Source: Bathymodiolus brooksi
Taxonomy: Eukaryota > Mollusca > Bivalvia > Mytilida > Modiolidae
Reading direction: 5' to 3'
NCBI GenBank assembly: GCA_963680875.1
Contig: OY804575.1
Coordinates: 28,734,494 to 28,798,493 of the forward strand
DNA: 64,000 bases
The position numbers and the translations under genes were made by a program. Positions 40,501 to 55,500 of this stretch are shown here, piece by piece (the first letter of the stretch is position 1; every line of letters starts with the position of its first letter). The notes under the pieces were generated by a model. It made no database searches, was not told the DNA's origin, and saw only the letters and a program-made list of their open reading frames with translations.

Positions 40501-43500
40501 ACAAGGAGCCAATTTTTTAGAACTGAAACTGTGATGATTGCATGTACCTGGCATGTTCTGTTTCATGTATTTACTACTACCTGTGCAATCAGTGCCTATC
40601 ACTGCTAAAGTTAAGAGTTCGACCTGCTCATGGCGAGGTGTACTCGATACAACATTATGTGATGAGATTTGTCAGTGACTTGCGATAGGTCGTGGTTATC
40701 TCCGGCTTCCTTCACTAATAAAACTGACCTCCACGATATAACTAAAATATCTTTGAAAGTGGCGCTAAATACCATAAATCAAACCTACACAAAATAGAGT
40801 CATGTTGTAAAGGTCAGTCTACGGAACATTCTGGTCTAGATTCAGTGGTTACAGAGAAAACTAATTGGAAAGCATGATCTCATGAAAGTTGGATTTACAA
40901 GTTGAACTACCTGTGCAATCAGTGCCTACCACCACTCGTTCGAATCACGCTCATGGCGAGGTGTACTCGTTACAACATTATGTGATAAAGTTTGTCAGTA
41001 ACTTGTGAAAGGTCAGTGGGTTTCTCCACCAATAAAACTGACCCCCATGATATAACTGAAATATTGTTGAAAGTGGCGTTAAATACCGACTCTTAACCCA
41101 AATATAGCATGGGAGTCATATGCCAAGAAAAGTGCATAAATTAAAAATAGCATTTGCAACCCTTATAAAGTTATAGTAACAGGTTCTTACAAAATTACAA
41201 AATTTCATTAGGGACACCCAGATTACTGTAGTTGCTCTTCCGATCTAATTTTGTCTAAAATTGGATGCATTTCTAGGGCCCATTACTAGGTTTATTAAGG
41301 GTTACATTGAATACATTTTGTTAATGAAACACATAAATCACTGTGATTTAATATCCACACATCTGTGCTATTGATATTAATAAAAGACAGACAGGAATGT
41401 AGTGCATAAACTTCTATTCTTTATTTCAACACTGTTACCCCAAAACTGACATCACCATTCAATTCTGTGCATATTATTAATTTTATTATAATGATACAAA
41501 AAATAACTTAATGTACCTCTTGAACAGTTGTTAGTTACTGTAGTTTGTACCACAAGGATATACAAATGTACATGTAACTCTGTCATTTAAAACAGCTATT
41601 TCTAAAGAGAAAAAATATGTAGTGGTTTAATGAATTGATAGCATCGATCATACTGTGTATTTAATTGATATGAAATACTTACCAAATGTTGGTATTTTAT
41701 TATGACAATTTGATTAATCATTAATTTGACTTAAAAATTAAATAAATTGGTTTAAGATGAAAATGACTGTTATCATTAAATCAGTGAGTATATGTGGCCA
41801 TTGAGTTGAAGCAAATCCTTTTTTCTGCAAAGTAGAAACTGAAATACTTATTAATTTTTGTTATTTTTTTTAGTGATTTCTTTATATTGCCATTATTTTT
41901 TTCTTATTTTTTAGTGATTTCTTAATATCGCCATTATATTTTAGTGATTTCTTAATATTGCCATTATTTTTTTTCTTATTTTTTAGTGATTTCTTAATAT
42001 TGCCATTATTTTTTTCTTATTTTTTAGTGATTTCTTAATATTGCCATTATTTTTTTCTTATTTTTTAGTGATTTCTTAATATTGCCATTATTTTTTTTCT
42101 TATTTTTTAGCGATTTCAATTGCCATTATTTTTTTCTTATTTTTTAGTGATTTCTTAATATTGCCATTATTTTTTTCTTATTTTTTAGTGATTTCTTAAT
42201 ATTGCCATTATTATTTTTTCTTATTTTTTAGTGATTTCTTAATATTGCCTGGATTTATAGATTTTACAGCAGATGAAGTGGTAAGTACCATCATTACTTA
42301 CTAACAACTACGCAATATAATTACAAAGTGTGAAAGTAATAACAAATACGACTATTAGCAAGTGATGTCGGTTCACGACAGCTAACCCTGTATTCCTGAA
42401 CATTTGACACAACTATGCAAGTCCATATTCTATGCCAATGGAAAATTATTTCAAAATTTAGATATAGGTTCAATATTTTTAGCCTAAAGAAATGTTTGAC
42501 GATACAATTGGGATAATTGTGACCAGAAGCCTGTAAATGTAAGGACAGACAATTCAATGCCAGGCCAAAAGGGGCAAAAAGACTATGGTCGACTTTATAC
42601 AGAAAACTAATCATTGAGCAACACAAACCTTGCTTGGGGGTTGAACATAGGTGCTCTGTAATGGTGAACAATTCTTACTACACTGGTATGGCCTGTCATG
42701 TTACTGTTGTTACAGATGGCCTGTTGTGTTACTGTTGTTACAGATGGCCTGTCGTGTTACTGTTGTTACAGATGGCCTGTCGTGTTACTGTTGTTACAGA
42801 TTCTGTAGTAAGTCATGAAAGAGGACAGAATTGTAACTATGACAAACAGAACATATCCATGGTAATCTGTTATCCAGATATTCCGTAATGGTAAGCTAAT
42901 TCATAATGGCTACCATGAACTTTACGGAGTGATGACATCAACTTATCCACTAGGAACCCTTGATTCAGTATCCTCATTGCTAGAATTATTACTTTTTTGT
43001 TGTCAATATTAATGCCTGGTGTAAAATGTTGGGGTTTTTTTTGGTTTTTTTCAATGCCTGGTGTAAATTTAATTATGATATGATAGTTAAACTCCTTTAT
43101 GGTTGTCAACTTTTTTTTTTTTTTTTTTCTGTAATTTATACATTTTTTTTTTTAAAGTGTGATATTTTTATTGAAATCTGTACATTTGTTAGTTGAATAC
43201 ATAAAGTACCGGTACCTTATCCCGGCCTCGTTAACATTAGTAAAGCACATAACATATAAAGATGTTAGTATTTGTTAGTAATTTACATACAGAATGGCAT
43301 ACTATTTCTATTAGAATAACATGACAGAAAATACCAAATAATGTGATTCCACATAAAGATGAGTTTTTCAATCATAATAAACCAAATTAACAAATATACA
43401 GATAATCAAAAAATAGGGTTTTAAGTAGCTATAGAAGTAAAAGAAAAAAATGGAAAAAGTTTAATTTAGGCATAAAAATAATTTTTAAAGAGAAAGAATT

Positions 43501-46500
43501 TTTTTTTTAATTTGCTTTGATGAATAGGTAATTTTAGCATTCATAAAAACAAAAGGCTATTTCTTTTCTATCATGTTATATACAGAATGAATATTTGTAT
43601 AAATCTTTATATCTAATTAAACAGTAAAGTGAAAGCATTCCATATCTGGTTGAAAAAATCAATTTTTTTATTTTTAATAGCAATAGATTTCTCAATGTTA
43701 TATAGTGACTGTATTTTCCTCTGCATTGTGACCAATGATAATTTTTTCTGAAAATATTTACAGTTAAAAATATACTGCTTTATTTGTAATAATATGAGGT
43801 TGATAGCATCTCCTCGAGACGATTTTGAAGTATCACCAAAAAGAAAAAATTGCATAGTAAATGGAATACTAACACCATTTGACAATAACCAAGAATCAAT
43901 TTCATCAATAAAAGCTTGTACAATCTCCCAGTTCCAAAATAAATGTTCTATAGTTTCCTCATCTTCCTGACAAAAAGTACAAAAGGCATTGTCTTTTACT
44001 TTAATTTTATACAGCAATTTATTTGTTCCTAGGATACGTTGGTTAATTCTGTACTGTAACCATTGTAGTTTGGTATTTTGTGTGACTATAAAAGGTAGTT
44101 TGAATATTTCTCTCCATTTCGTTTCATCTAAACCTAAGGCTAAAATTTCCTCCCACTTTTTCTGACCATTTGACACTATGTTATTCCTTATTAGTAACAA
44201 ATACATATCTTTAGTTCCCCTTTTACTCTTCAAAATGGTCTTAACAAACGAAGGAATAAATGGGGTAAGTAGCTTATAACTATTATACACATTTTGTTTT
44301 CCAGCATGTTTTACAGCTGAAATTATACTATTAAATTTCATAATATTTTTTGAAATGTTAAATTTTTCCTCTAATTGATCAATGGAGAGAAATTTTCCAT
44401 CTTCTGACATAATATCATTAACAAAACAAATACCTTTTCTGAACCAGTCTTCATAGAATACTGGTTTGTTTTCTATTTTTATAGTTTTGTTCATCCACAG
44501 TGGAGAAGACCAAAAAAATATTCCCATGTAAAGTTTTCTTCTTTATCAATAAAGGTGTTCCAAGCATGGAACACATCTTTCCAAAATTTATTTTTTACAA
44601 CATTTTCTTTTATGTAAGAAATATAACCATTACCAAAATTGAATAATTTTTCCTGATTTATTGTCGAAAATAAGATATTATCCCATTTACATTCAGTTCG
44701 AAATAGCTTTCTTACCCAGGTTGTTTTTAGGGCTAAAATAAATAAATTTAGATTAATCATTTTTAATCCTCCTTCACAGAAGTCTTTTTGTAACAATTCC
44801 TTTTTAACTCTGTGCACAGGTGAACTCCATATAAAGGTAAAAATAAGCTCGTTCACCTTCTTTAAGATGTCTTGAGTAGGATTAGGCAATGTAATGAATA
44901 GGTGATTTAAGACAGGTAAAATCAGAGTAGTTTTCACAACAGTAATCTTTCCAATGACAGTAAGATTCCTTTTTGACCATATCTTAATTAGTTTTTTTAT
45001 TTGCAAAATTCTCTCATTATAATTAATATTTACAATTTTATCCAAATCAACATCAAAATTAATACCCAATAGCTTGAAGGATGTTTTCCCCAGGATAAGT
45101 TTCTGTGTTGACCTAAAGTGTCATTACTGTATTTTTTACTCCCAATCCATACTACTTGTGTCTTGGTAAAATTAATGTTTAGCCCAGAGAGTTTTGCATA
45201 CCAATCTAATTCAAGTAAAGCTTCATTTAGAGACTTTTCACTGCCATCTAAAATTAATGATGTGTCATCTGCAAACTGTGATAACTTATGTTCAATCCTT
45301 GTCACATTTATACCACCAATATTTGTATTACTCCGTATCTTAATGGCTAAAATTTCTGCACATAAAATAAAAAGATATGGCGATAACGGATCACCTTGTC
45401 TACAACCACGGCCTATTTGAAAAAATTCTGAAAGATTACCACCCTGAATGACTGCTGATGATATATTATTATAAAATACTTTAACCCAGTTTATAATAGA
45501 TTCCCCAAAGTTGAAAATTTTTTAATACAGATAAAAGAAAGTCCCAAGATATAGAATCAAATGCCTTTTCAAAGTCTATCAAAAGTAACAAACCAGGTAT
45601 GCCGTTTTCTTCTGTAAATTATAGCATATCATAGATTAATCTAATGTTATCTCCAATGTATCTTCCACTAATAAAACCTGTTTGATCTAAATCAATCAAC
45701 TTTTCCAGAACTCTCTTCAATCTACTAGCAATAACACCAGAACCAATTTTGTATACAGTATTCAGTAGTGATATTGGTCTCCAATTTTTGAGAAAGTGTC
45801 TTGGTTTGTTATCTTTTGGTAAACATGTAATGATTCCCTGTTTTTGAGTTACTGATAGCTCACCTAAAAATGACCCAAAATTTATAGAATTTACAACAAA
45901 TGACTTCAAATCTATCCAGAAAAATTTGAAAAATTCTGTTGAAAAACCGTCCGACCTGGGTGATTTATTATTATTCATTTTTTGTAAAACCTTACTTGCT
46001 TCATTTACATTTATTTCCCCTTCTAAACTTAATTGTTCATCTAAAGACAATTTATTAAAGTTTAAGTCTTTTAAATCTCTTTCTAAATCACTCACTTTAC
46101 ACCCATTTCCTTCTCTAAATTTATATAGTTCTTCATAAAATACCTTTGTTTCTTTCAAGATATCAAATTGTTTAGTTATAGTTTTGCCATCATCCCTTTC
46201 TATTTTGGGAATTATTTTACTAGTAAAATTTTTTGATTCTGGCCCACAAAAATATTTTGTAGGTTTTTCCCCCTCTTCAATCCACTGCACTCTAGAACGT
46301 ATTATTTTACCCTTTATTTTTTCTTTTCTTATATTTTCTAAATCTTGCTTCTTATTCTCTAAAAGTTGTATGTAGGCTTGGTTTACATTACATTCTAAAG
46401 TGTCAATATCTTTCAATAAATCTCTTTATGGTTGTCAACTTATCACTTATTACATAACTCCATCAATGACTTATTTTAGTTTATCATTGCAAGGATTAAT

Positions 46501-49500
46501 TGGAGTGATGGGTGGGGGAGGGGGGACCCTATTATTCCTTTTTCTGAGTTCTATTGATGTTTCTTCTGGTTCAAGATCATGTGCATTTTAATTGAATTTA
46601 TTTCAATTGTAACATATAAACTGAAGTTGTTTAATAATTTTTGTATATTAATTCTGAGATGTCATTTCTAAGTCATCCATTAAAAACCCAATACCTGTTC
46701 AGTGTGTTTTCAATTAGCCCCCTACAGTGGACTTAAGAAGTGAGTGAAACAGCTGAGTAGTCATAATGAAAAATATAGATTAAAAACAAAACATCCATCA
46801 GTGTAATACTCAATCAATATTGAAGGATGTGTTTGTTCATAGGACACAGGTTTTAATGGCTATTTGGTACATTTTGTATATGGGGTCCAAACAAATTTTT
46901 GACAATGCAATGGTAAAAAAATTGAAAAATTGTATTCTCAAGAACCAGCATGGTCAATTTATTTATACTTTTCATGAAGTATCTTTTGAAATGGATATTC
47001 AACCATATACAAATGAAGGGCCGGCCCATGGTGTATACAGGGTCCAAGCCCTTAGATCCAAAGTTTGTATAGCATACACAACAATGAGAAAGCTTTAAAA
47101 AAAAATTGAATAAGAAACAGATATGTAGATGCAATTTTAAATGGCTTGAATTATCATTGTGCAGATTAAGGTTTTCCTGGAAAAATGCATGCATGGTATA
47201 TTACCAGAACTCGACATTAACGTTTGTCCGATACCAGTGAAAACTAACGTCGGACAAGTAGACCTTGTATCACGATTGTTCGACGGGACAAGTGAAAAAA
47301 TGACTGTCCTACTATTTGTAGGTTATTTTCTATGATAAAAATGTGTTACTTTGTCATTTTTACAGACTTAAACTTCGTAAATAATGATTTTAATGTGTTT
47401 AAAAATATTGGTTTCCATTGAAGTACACTATCCCTAATTACAATGGTGAACCAAGAGATTTTCCGAAGATATACTTGATCCGTATCTTTTCAGCGATTTG
47501 ATTAAGCGACAAGTGGCATTAAGTAATTATAATGAAATAGAAATAGATTTGTTTATGGTGTTTCCTTCCCCTATGCAATAATTCCCTAGAAACGTAAATA
47601 CCATGCCCATCGGCATGGATCTATGATAGCCCTTGAACTTAGAAAGTACGGATTTATAACAAGCGGGGGAGTTCAATTCAACCAGATATGTGAAGGCGTC
47701 TGATGTTAATTTCCATTGAGGGACATTCAGTAGCTGATTTTGATACACAATCTGCATTCAATAGATGGTGAACAACGACATTCAACTTCAAAGCATCTTG
47801 GATTCAATCCACATTTTACGATTACCGCTTAGATGGGCCTGCTATTCGAGAACCGAACTTATAAATTGATGATTAGACACTCACACCATGATGACATCGT
47901 TTGATACCAATGACTGTATGTTTAAGTGTACATGTATGTTAATTTGTCAATTAAAGATGTCATAATCATAATGTCTGTTAGTATTAATAATGACAGGACG
48001 AGATAATGTTTGTGAGACAATAACCAAAACCTTTTACACAAATTGCTGATAATTATTCTCTTGTTTTTATATTTTTTATTAATTTTTTTTTTTGGACAAC
48101 TAAAAGATTGAGTCGGACAAGTACTTTTTTTTAGTTAGTTGTCTGAAGGGACAAGGTAAAAAAAAAGTTAATATAGAGGCCTGATTACTGAGGTTCAAGC
48201 CCTTGTGTTCTAAAAGTTTAACATAGGCTCCTGGCTATTATGCAATAATTTTCAAAAACCAAAAATGGACATAAAATTGTATTTGGCATGAAGAGGGCAT
48301 TGTGATATAAAGATTTAATGAAGGTCCTGTGCTCTAATGTGTTCAAATGCTGGGGGAATCAAACTTTGATATATTCTCAGCAGGTACCGCTTGGAATAAA
48401 ATACTAATATCCACCAACCCATGTTAAAACTCAAAGCACATTCTGGCTTCCATTAATTATTTCGATTCTGATATGTCTAACAGTACAAATACAGTTGTAT
48501 ACTTTGATGGGAAAGACGGTAATTTATATTTACATTTGCAAGGGCCCGGTTGGCTCAATGTATTAGGTAGTTGGATTACTTAACAACTCATGCAAGCCTG
48601 TCACCAATAAGGTGTGGGTTTGCGCCCGGCTTTGTAAATTACAAAAAAAGGTGCACTCGACTTGCAGCCGCAAGTGATAAAGTTTACCACCCATGGTGGT
48701 TGGTTCTCTCCGGGTACTCCCGCTTCTTCCACCACTAAAACTAGTCGCCATGATATAGCTGAAATATTGCTGAAAGTGGCGTTAAACACAATAAATCATT
48801 AAATCATTATTTACATATGCGGACAACGTCACACACAATTTATGCTGCCAATTTCGAGCAGCTGATAACTCATCAACATGTACTTTTAAGACGGGAAAGT
48901 CAGTCTTGTTGATGGAGCATCTATAGCTTTAATATTGTGTTTGCACGTTTTAATTGCACATCACATATTTATTAATATTATTATGTTGATTATTTTCAGT
49001 GAATAATCAATATAGATGTTTAAGATGTTAACAACCATGTAAATTGTAAATAATTTTATTTTGTGATTTTATCACCTGGCTTATATGTGTGTGCCGCACA
49101 TATGCTAATGAGATTTTGCCATCTAATAAATCGTTCGTTTGTTTGCAAAGCGAAAGAAGGACGTCATATTAGAATCTTTCTTAAACTTTACCAGGTGAAA
49201 TATTACTCTCTCTTTAACACTCTTAAACTGATTATAAACCAGGGCATGTGAAATATTAGAGACAACCAATATTATAATAGACTTGTTTATAAACTTCTAC
49301 ATAGAATATAAATGTGTCAGGGTTCTCAGCATTTAATGCCACATTCTACATTATTTTAAGTTATTTTGTAATGATCAGATTTGATGATGAAGGAAAATAG
49401 ATCCTGATAATTCCACTGACATGCTGCAAGTAACTCATAATTTTCAGAACACAATATATTTAACAGAAAATATTGGTTGTTTGCATATTTAAATTTCAAA

Positions 49501-52500
49501 TGTCATGACAAGAAATCGTTGATTGTAATGTTTATTTTTATATTTTTTTTATATTATTTTTTATTTTTATCTTTAGGACTTGACCTCTGCTCTCACAAGG
49601 AAGATAACTCTTAAAGCACCATTAGTGTCATCACCAATGGATACAGTAACAGAAGCCCAAATGGCAATAGGAATGGCGGTATGTCAGTTACATTATCCAT
49701 TTTGCATTTTGCAAATTTTAATTTACTGTTATCGAAATCTTTCTCTGAATTCAGAGTCAATAGAAATATTTCTAAGATTTAGCAATTATATATATGTGTA
49801 TGTAGTTGTTAAAATGAAAGTAGATATTGGCAGGAAAGTGAATACCCATTGTAACCCATATTTTGGCAGTCTTGTTAAGATTAGATGTTTGTTTGATCTT
49901 TTATATATTTTTATTAGCTCCCCCGACTCAAAGGTAGGCAGGTTTTGCTTTTAGTGTATCATGGGATATAAAAAAATATTGAACAAACATCTCATTATTA
50001 ATCAGATGTATTTTTAACTCACCTGACCGAATAGTCATCTAATCTATTGCCATCACTTGGTGTCTATCGTCCGTCTGTAGTCCTTGAATTTTATATATTT
50101 CAATCTTCTTTTCAAGCAGTACTGAAGGAATTAAAACCAAAATTGACTGAAATACTTTTTACACGATCTTTGCAAAGAATGCAGTGAGGAAATAGTCAAA
50201 ACATGAATCATTGGGATATGTATATTCATGTTTGAAGATTTTTTAGACTCCTAATTTAGATGTTATGGTTCTTAATGCATTGTCTTTCAAATTTAAAGTA
50301 GTTTGTGTAGGGAAAATTTTAAAATATTCTCTTTAAGAACGAAGAATGGAAATTGTATTTTGCTTAAAGGAGCATTGTAATATAAAGATTTGATTTTGTT
50401 CCAATGAATGTCCCAGGGTTCAGGTCCAGGGAATCAAAATTTAGCATATGCTTCATTGCTTGGGATAGGAATGGTTCAACAAATGTTCTTTACAAAGTGA
50501 GCAATGCTGGCTCATGTGAGCCTCTAGTATTCTGTTTTTGTACAGTTGAACCAGTTCTTATGTCACCTTTTCATGCATTGTAATTTGTAACAAATCACTG
50601 TCTTTAGAGGGCACTGTCAGTTTCCACCTTGTCTGAATATAGAAGTCAGAGATACTTGCAGAATAAAATTTCGACAAGTCTCAACCAAAAAGCTATACGA
50701 GTCCCACTAGTGCATTCTTTGTTGTTTAATGGTGAGTCCCAAACACAAATGAGAGTCCAGGACTTGCCTAAACCAAATGTATCTGAGAAAAATCTGTATA
50801 CCAGTTATTTTATGCCAATTTATAATACGAAAAGTCTATTAATTGAAAGTCTGAAAATGTATACAGATAGCTAAACTAAAAACATGAAAGTGTAAAACAA
50901 TGCTGGAAATGTTTTTGTCAATTTTGAAAGAGTAGATGCTATCTTAAGTATATACATGTACCTTATGGTCAATAAGTATTGATCACCGTCTTTTGTAGAG
51001 ATTTCTTCCTGTAAGGCAAGATTATACATGCCAACACACTGGATGAAGTGTATTCCATGTTGTTAAACTAATCCTCTTCAATGTATATTTTAATTAAAAA
51101 CAATATGTCACCCAGAGAAGCAGATGGTAATACCATATAATACACTGTAGTCTTATACGTTACCAGTTTGACGAATGAAATTACGTTGTTTTCTGATACC
51201 TGATTAATCAGCCTTCAATTTCATTATTTTTAAAATTTCTATTCTGTCAAATGAAAATTAAATGCTTGTTGGATCTCGTAATATTTTTTGTACCACAACT
51301 AAAATTTTGCCGTCACTTTATGTTGAGTCTTTGTTGTTGTCTGTCTGAAGACACAATGGTTTCTGTGGGGGTCAAAATGGGACCAAGACCCAAATTTTGA
51401 TTTTTCTTTAAAGTTGAATTTTTTGAATGTTTTCTTTTCTTGATATTTCTTATGAAATTTCCTGTCTGTATTTAACAAACAGATTTTACCTAGCTCTTAT
51501 CATATTCAATTCAAGATCTAATCTCAATTAGATTGAACAAAATCATGTCTGGAATCTTCCAATAAATACCCATTACATACATAGTGTGGTGGTACAAGAC
51601 TTTGTATCAGGTCGAGCCTATTGTGTGAACCAGGATCACTACGAGTCGCGATAGCGACGAGTTGTGATGGGGTTTGTTCACACAACGGGCGAGACCTGAT
51701 GCAAAGTCATGTACAAACACACTATGTATGTAATAAGTTTATCTAACATTTCAATAAAAACAAATAACAAGGGTCGAAATAAGATGAACAAATTTGTACA
51801 ATACTCTGAGGGAGACTACATTTTGTGCATGATGTCACGTTTAGTTGTTGCCGTTAATTCTATTTTTTGCCCCGCATTCCAATGATATGAGGTCAAGACA
51901 AAATAGTTCGGCAGAGAAGATCTCGTACAACGTAGCGCCATTCTTTTATCACCAAAGTGTGGTAATACAACATCTTGTATCAGAAACCTTGTATCAGACA
52001 GGCTACTTTCTTTAAATTCAAAGGAAACCGTACAAAATGTTAGATAAATAGCTGTATCCCTTACCATATCCAAGATATAAATGGGCAAAAGGGGCCAATT
52101 CCCATTTACAATTTTTTTTTATTTAAAGTCTGGTTTTTTTTTTTTTTTTTTTTTTTTTGTAAATTCCTTATGAAATTTCTTCCTGTACTTTTCAAATAGA
52201 TTAAATAGTAATTACTCTTTCTGGACAAAAAAACAGTAAGCTGACACCCTAATTTAGGGAGCTAGGCCTCTGAAAGTATTTCTTTGGCAGGCCAGCTTGG
52301 AAGTGCCCTTATCTTATAATGAATATTTGATATAATTTTAGTTATGTGGTGGTGTTGGAGTGATTCATCATAATTGTTCTGTTGATTTTCAAGCAAATGA
52401 AGTACGCAAAGTCAAGGTAAGCAGATAACTATTCTTTGTTGACAAAATATTTTTGAAATCTATGAGTTTACTATGAAAAATATTTTATGTGCAAATTATT

Positions 52501-55500
52501 TGTTACAGTGGAAGCTTGCTATCTTATTTTAGATAACAGTTTGGTCCATTTGTAGAAGTATATAGATATAAAAGTATACAATCATTGATTTGTTTTGGTC
52601 CATTTGTAGAAGTATATAGATATAAAAGTATACAATCATTGATTTGTTTTGGTCCATTTGTAGAAGTATATAGATATAAAAGTATACAATCATTGATTTG
52701 TTTTGCTAGAATGGATTTTGCAATATGACGTCAAAGGTAAAACTTGAGATATGAGAAGTGATGAGAAGTCCATTTCGAGCAAAGTATGTCAACGAATGTT
52801 TGTTTTTCGAGGATTTGGTAATGTAACATCATCGGTACTTTGAAACAACAAGGTTCAGCTGTAGTTATAAAAATATCAGCTTATTCTAGGGGAAAAAACA
52901 TGGTGAACAAATGTAGTCAGAATACAATATATTTGTTAATTCTTATAAATACTGATTTTTTTTATATAATTTTGATGACAGGAGCTATCTTCATTAATCT
53001 TAGTGATATTAATTTTTATTTGCCTAACAATTAGTTATAGGTCTTAAGAGATAATAATATCACAGATGTAGAACTGTATACATGGCACATTGTTGTATAT
53101 ACAGTCAAACCTGCCCATGCAGCCACCTCTATTAAGCAGTCGCCTGTATTAAAAGTCATCTTTTTCTTGTCCTGTCATAGAAGATTTCATATGAATTGAA
53201 CCTCTTTTAGGAGGTCACCTGTCTTATAAGGCCACTTTTTCTATCTCCCAAAGGTGACCTCTTAATACAGGTTTGACTATATTGTATTAGTTGTTCAATG
53301 TTCACTGTACAGTTGATACATATTGCAAGCTTAAATGCAAAGTATATACTGGTCTTTCTTGAGTTAAAGAAAGTGATACATTTCAAAATCCACTTTTGAA
53401 GAACTAATTGACAAAGATTTCTATGTAGTATGTTAAACTTATAAACTTCATTTTAATGGATTTTATTTTCATGCTTCAATAAATGCTATAAATTGCTTAA
53501 CATTTTGGTTACTGCAGAAACTAATAACATTAAATATACATATTATATAATTAATCCTTCAGGAATATTAAGGGATCAAAACTAAATAAATTGTGAGTTT
53601 ATAGGAAAATAATATTTTAGACAACTTCATTTTGAATTGATATTTCGTTGGAAATAGGCCCTGACATCATCCAGTCATCATAACCAAGTTCATACTTTTT
53701 GTAGATTCAAAAGAATTTTTTTGTATGGAATAAAAAAGAAAGAACAGAGATTATTTTCAGGTGGTGGTAATGTACTTATATTGTATATTATGATTTATTT
53801 TCTACAGAAATATGAACAAGGGTTTATTTTAGACCCTGTTGTAATGGCACCCCACCATACAGTTGCAGATGTTGTAGAGGCAAAAAAGAGATTTGGTTTC
53901 TCAGGGATACCAATAACAGAAAATGGTCATATGGGTGAAAAGTTAATAGGCCTCGTCACACAAAGAGATATGGATTTCTTAACAAAGGATGAATATGACA
54001 CTCCACTAGCAGATGTAAGTACAATGTACAAAAATTATGAGTATTAGGCCAACTTTAATAAATAGTCGGTTTGGTGTTCGCCAACTTACAATTTGAGTGA
54101 GTGAGTGATTGTTGTTTAATGCCAACTCAGCAATTTTCCAGCTATATCATGGCGAGAACAAGATAGGTAGGTATGTAATCAATTTATTTTTTTTCTTAAA
54201 AAGTTTAAAAAAAAGCACAAATTTTTATTGTAAAAACATGCTAAAAATAATAATACATTAAAAAAAAAACTTCAGATGGGCAACACAAAACCAACATTTT
54301 TAATGATGGCCTTAGAAACCTGCTTTGAGAAAATAATTGTCCATAGATCAAGTACATACTGATATTTAATACCAACTCTGAAGTTATAAGTCATATTTAT
54401 ACCACGGTTTTCCGAGTTAAATGGTTAAACAACCGAACACGAAGTGTGAGAACTATTTAACTATTTAACTCTGAAAACCGTGGTATAAATGATTTGTAAC
54501 ATGAAGCCATGCAATATCACATCTTGGGCATTGAATGTTGCATGGCTCTCTGAAAGTAATAAAACTACAGCCCAGATTTAAAGTATACTGTATGCAATAT
54601 CTCGTATCTCAGAGCTCCAGATAATTTTCAAGTCCAAAGAGTAATTACCCCCTACTTTTGAAAATGATGCGTATTTGCATATTTCCTTTGCACTGTTGTA
54701 CTCTCTACTTCAGAAAAGATTGCTTACATGTACACTTTTAAAATTATGTTTGACACAAGTGTTATTCAATAAACACAGGATGCAAGTGAAATGTATATCT
54801 CTGTTTAAATTGACACGATTGTGTCATGTTTATTAATAAAATGTTGTAAATATTTTGTTTTTTGCTCGTCGACTTCGGCAGTTTTCACAGCCGTGTTGAT
54901 AATGTCATCAATGATTCCTTTAACTATACTGTCACTAGACACAGATGAAACTGTCAGGAACTTTTAAAAAAGTATATAATTTTCCGTAGCACGCTTATTC
55001 ATGTTCTTGCTCATTTTCAACGAACAACGTGTTCCCAAATTCACTTTCGTTTTAGTTCTTAACTAAACCGCATTTATTTGTAATATTGACCGCGATTGGA
55101 TGATTTATCCTAAACATCCAATCAGATCTCTTTTGACATCGATGGTTAGAAAGGCAAACATTCGGTACCCCTCGGATGTATACACTTTCTCTTTCGAAAA
55201 GTATAAAGAGAAGTAATTACGGGGAATTTCTCAAAGTCAAAAATGTATTGTTTATGTACACGATGTATTATCGTCAACAGTGTACATAGCGTTTTTACTC
55301 GTTTTCATAGCATAAAAAACGCAAATGCGCAGCTTATCTGGAGCTCTGTATCTGCATGTATTATTTCATAGTATTTAGCTGTTGCTTACATTTCTGGTAT
55401 ATAAACCATAAAAAGATCAAAGAAAAAGAATGCATTCATGTTATAAAATGAGTTTAAGATTGACATTAATTATTGCAGCAGACTCATGTGATGTATGTAA

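Larger units (their letters stand above)
43095..46441 (-). mobile_element. 5'-truncated Tx1/L1-like LINE with 18-bp target duplication
   Basis: Element 43113-46423 lies between two copies of ctttatggttgtcaactt (43095-43112, 46424-46441); the T run at 43113-43128 is its poly(A) tail on the minus strand. The minus strand encodes the pre-RT region [17 protein letters not shown] motifs [17 protein letters not shown] and [33 protein letters not shown], the catalytic [11 protein letters not shown], then the post-RT segment and a zf-RVT-like Cys-x2-Cys...His cluster ([16 protein letters not shown]). The endonuclease domain is missing through truncation. Broken by a stop near 45617 and frameshifts near 45530, 45080 and 44510, so inactive. 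Inserted in IMPDH intron 2 against gene orientation. Confidence 0.93.

Noticed and set aside
47527..47757. 76-codon minus-strand open frame within a region with opposed terminal motifs
   Set aside because: Not recognised; possibly a fragment inside a decayed element, but no support beyond openness.
50629..50874. 81-codon plus-strand open frame
   Set aside because: Overlaps the edge of a dispersed repeat, lacks splice signals consistent with IMPDH and resembles no family.
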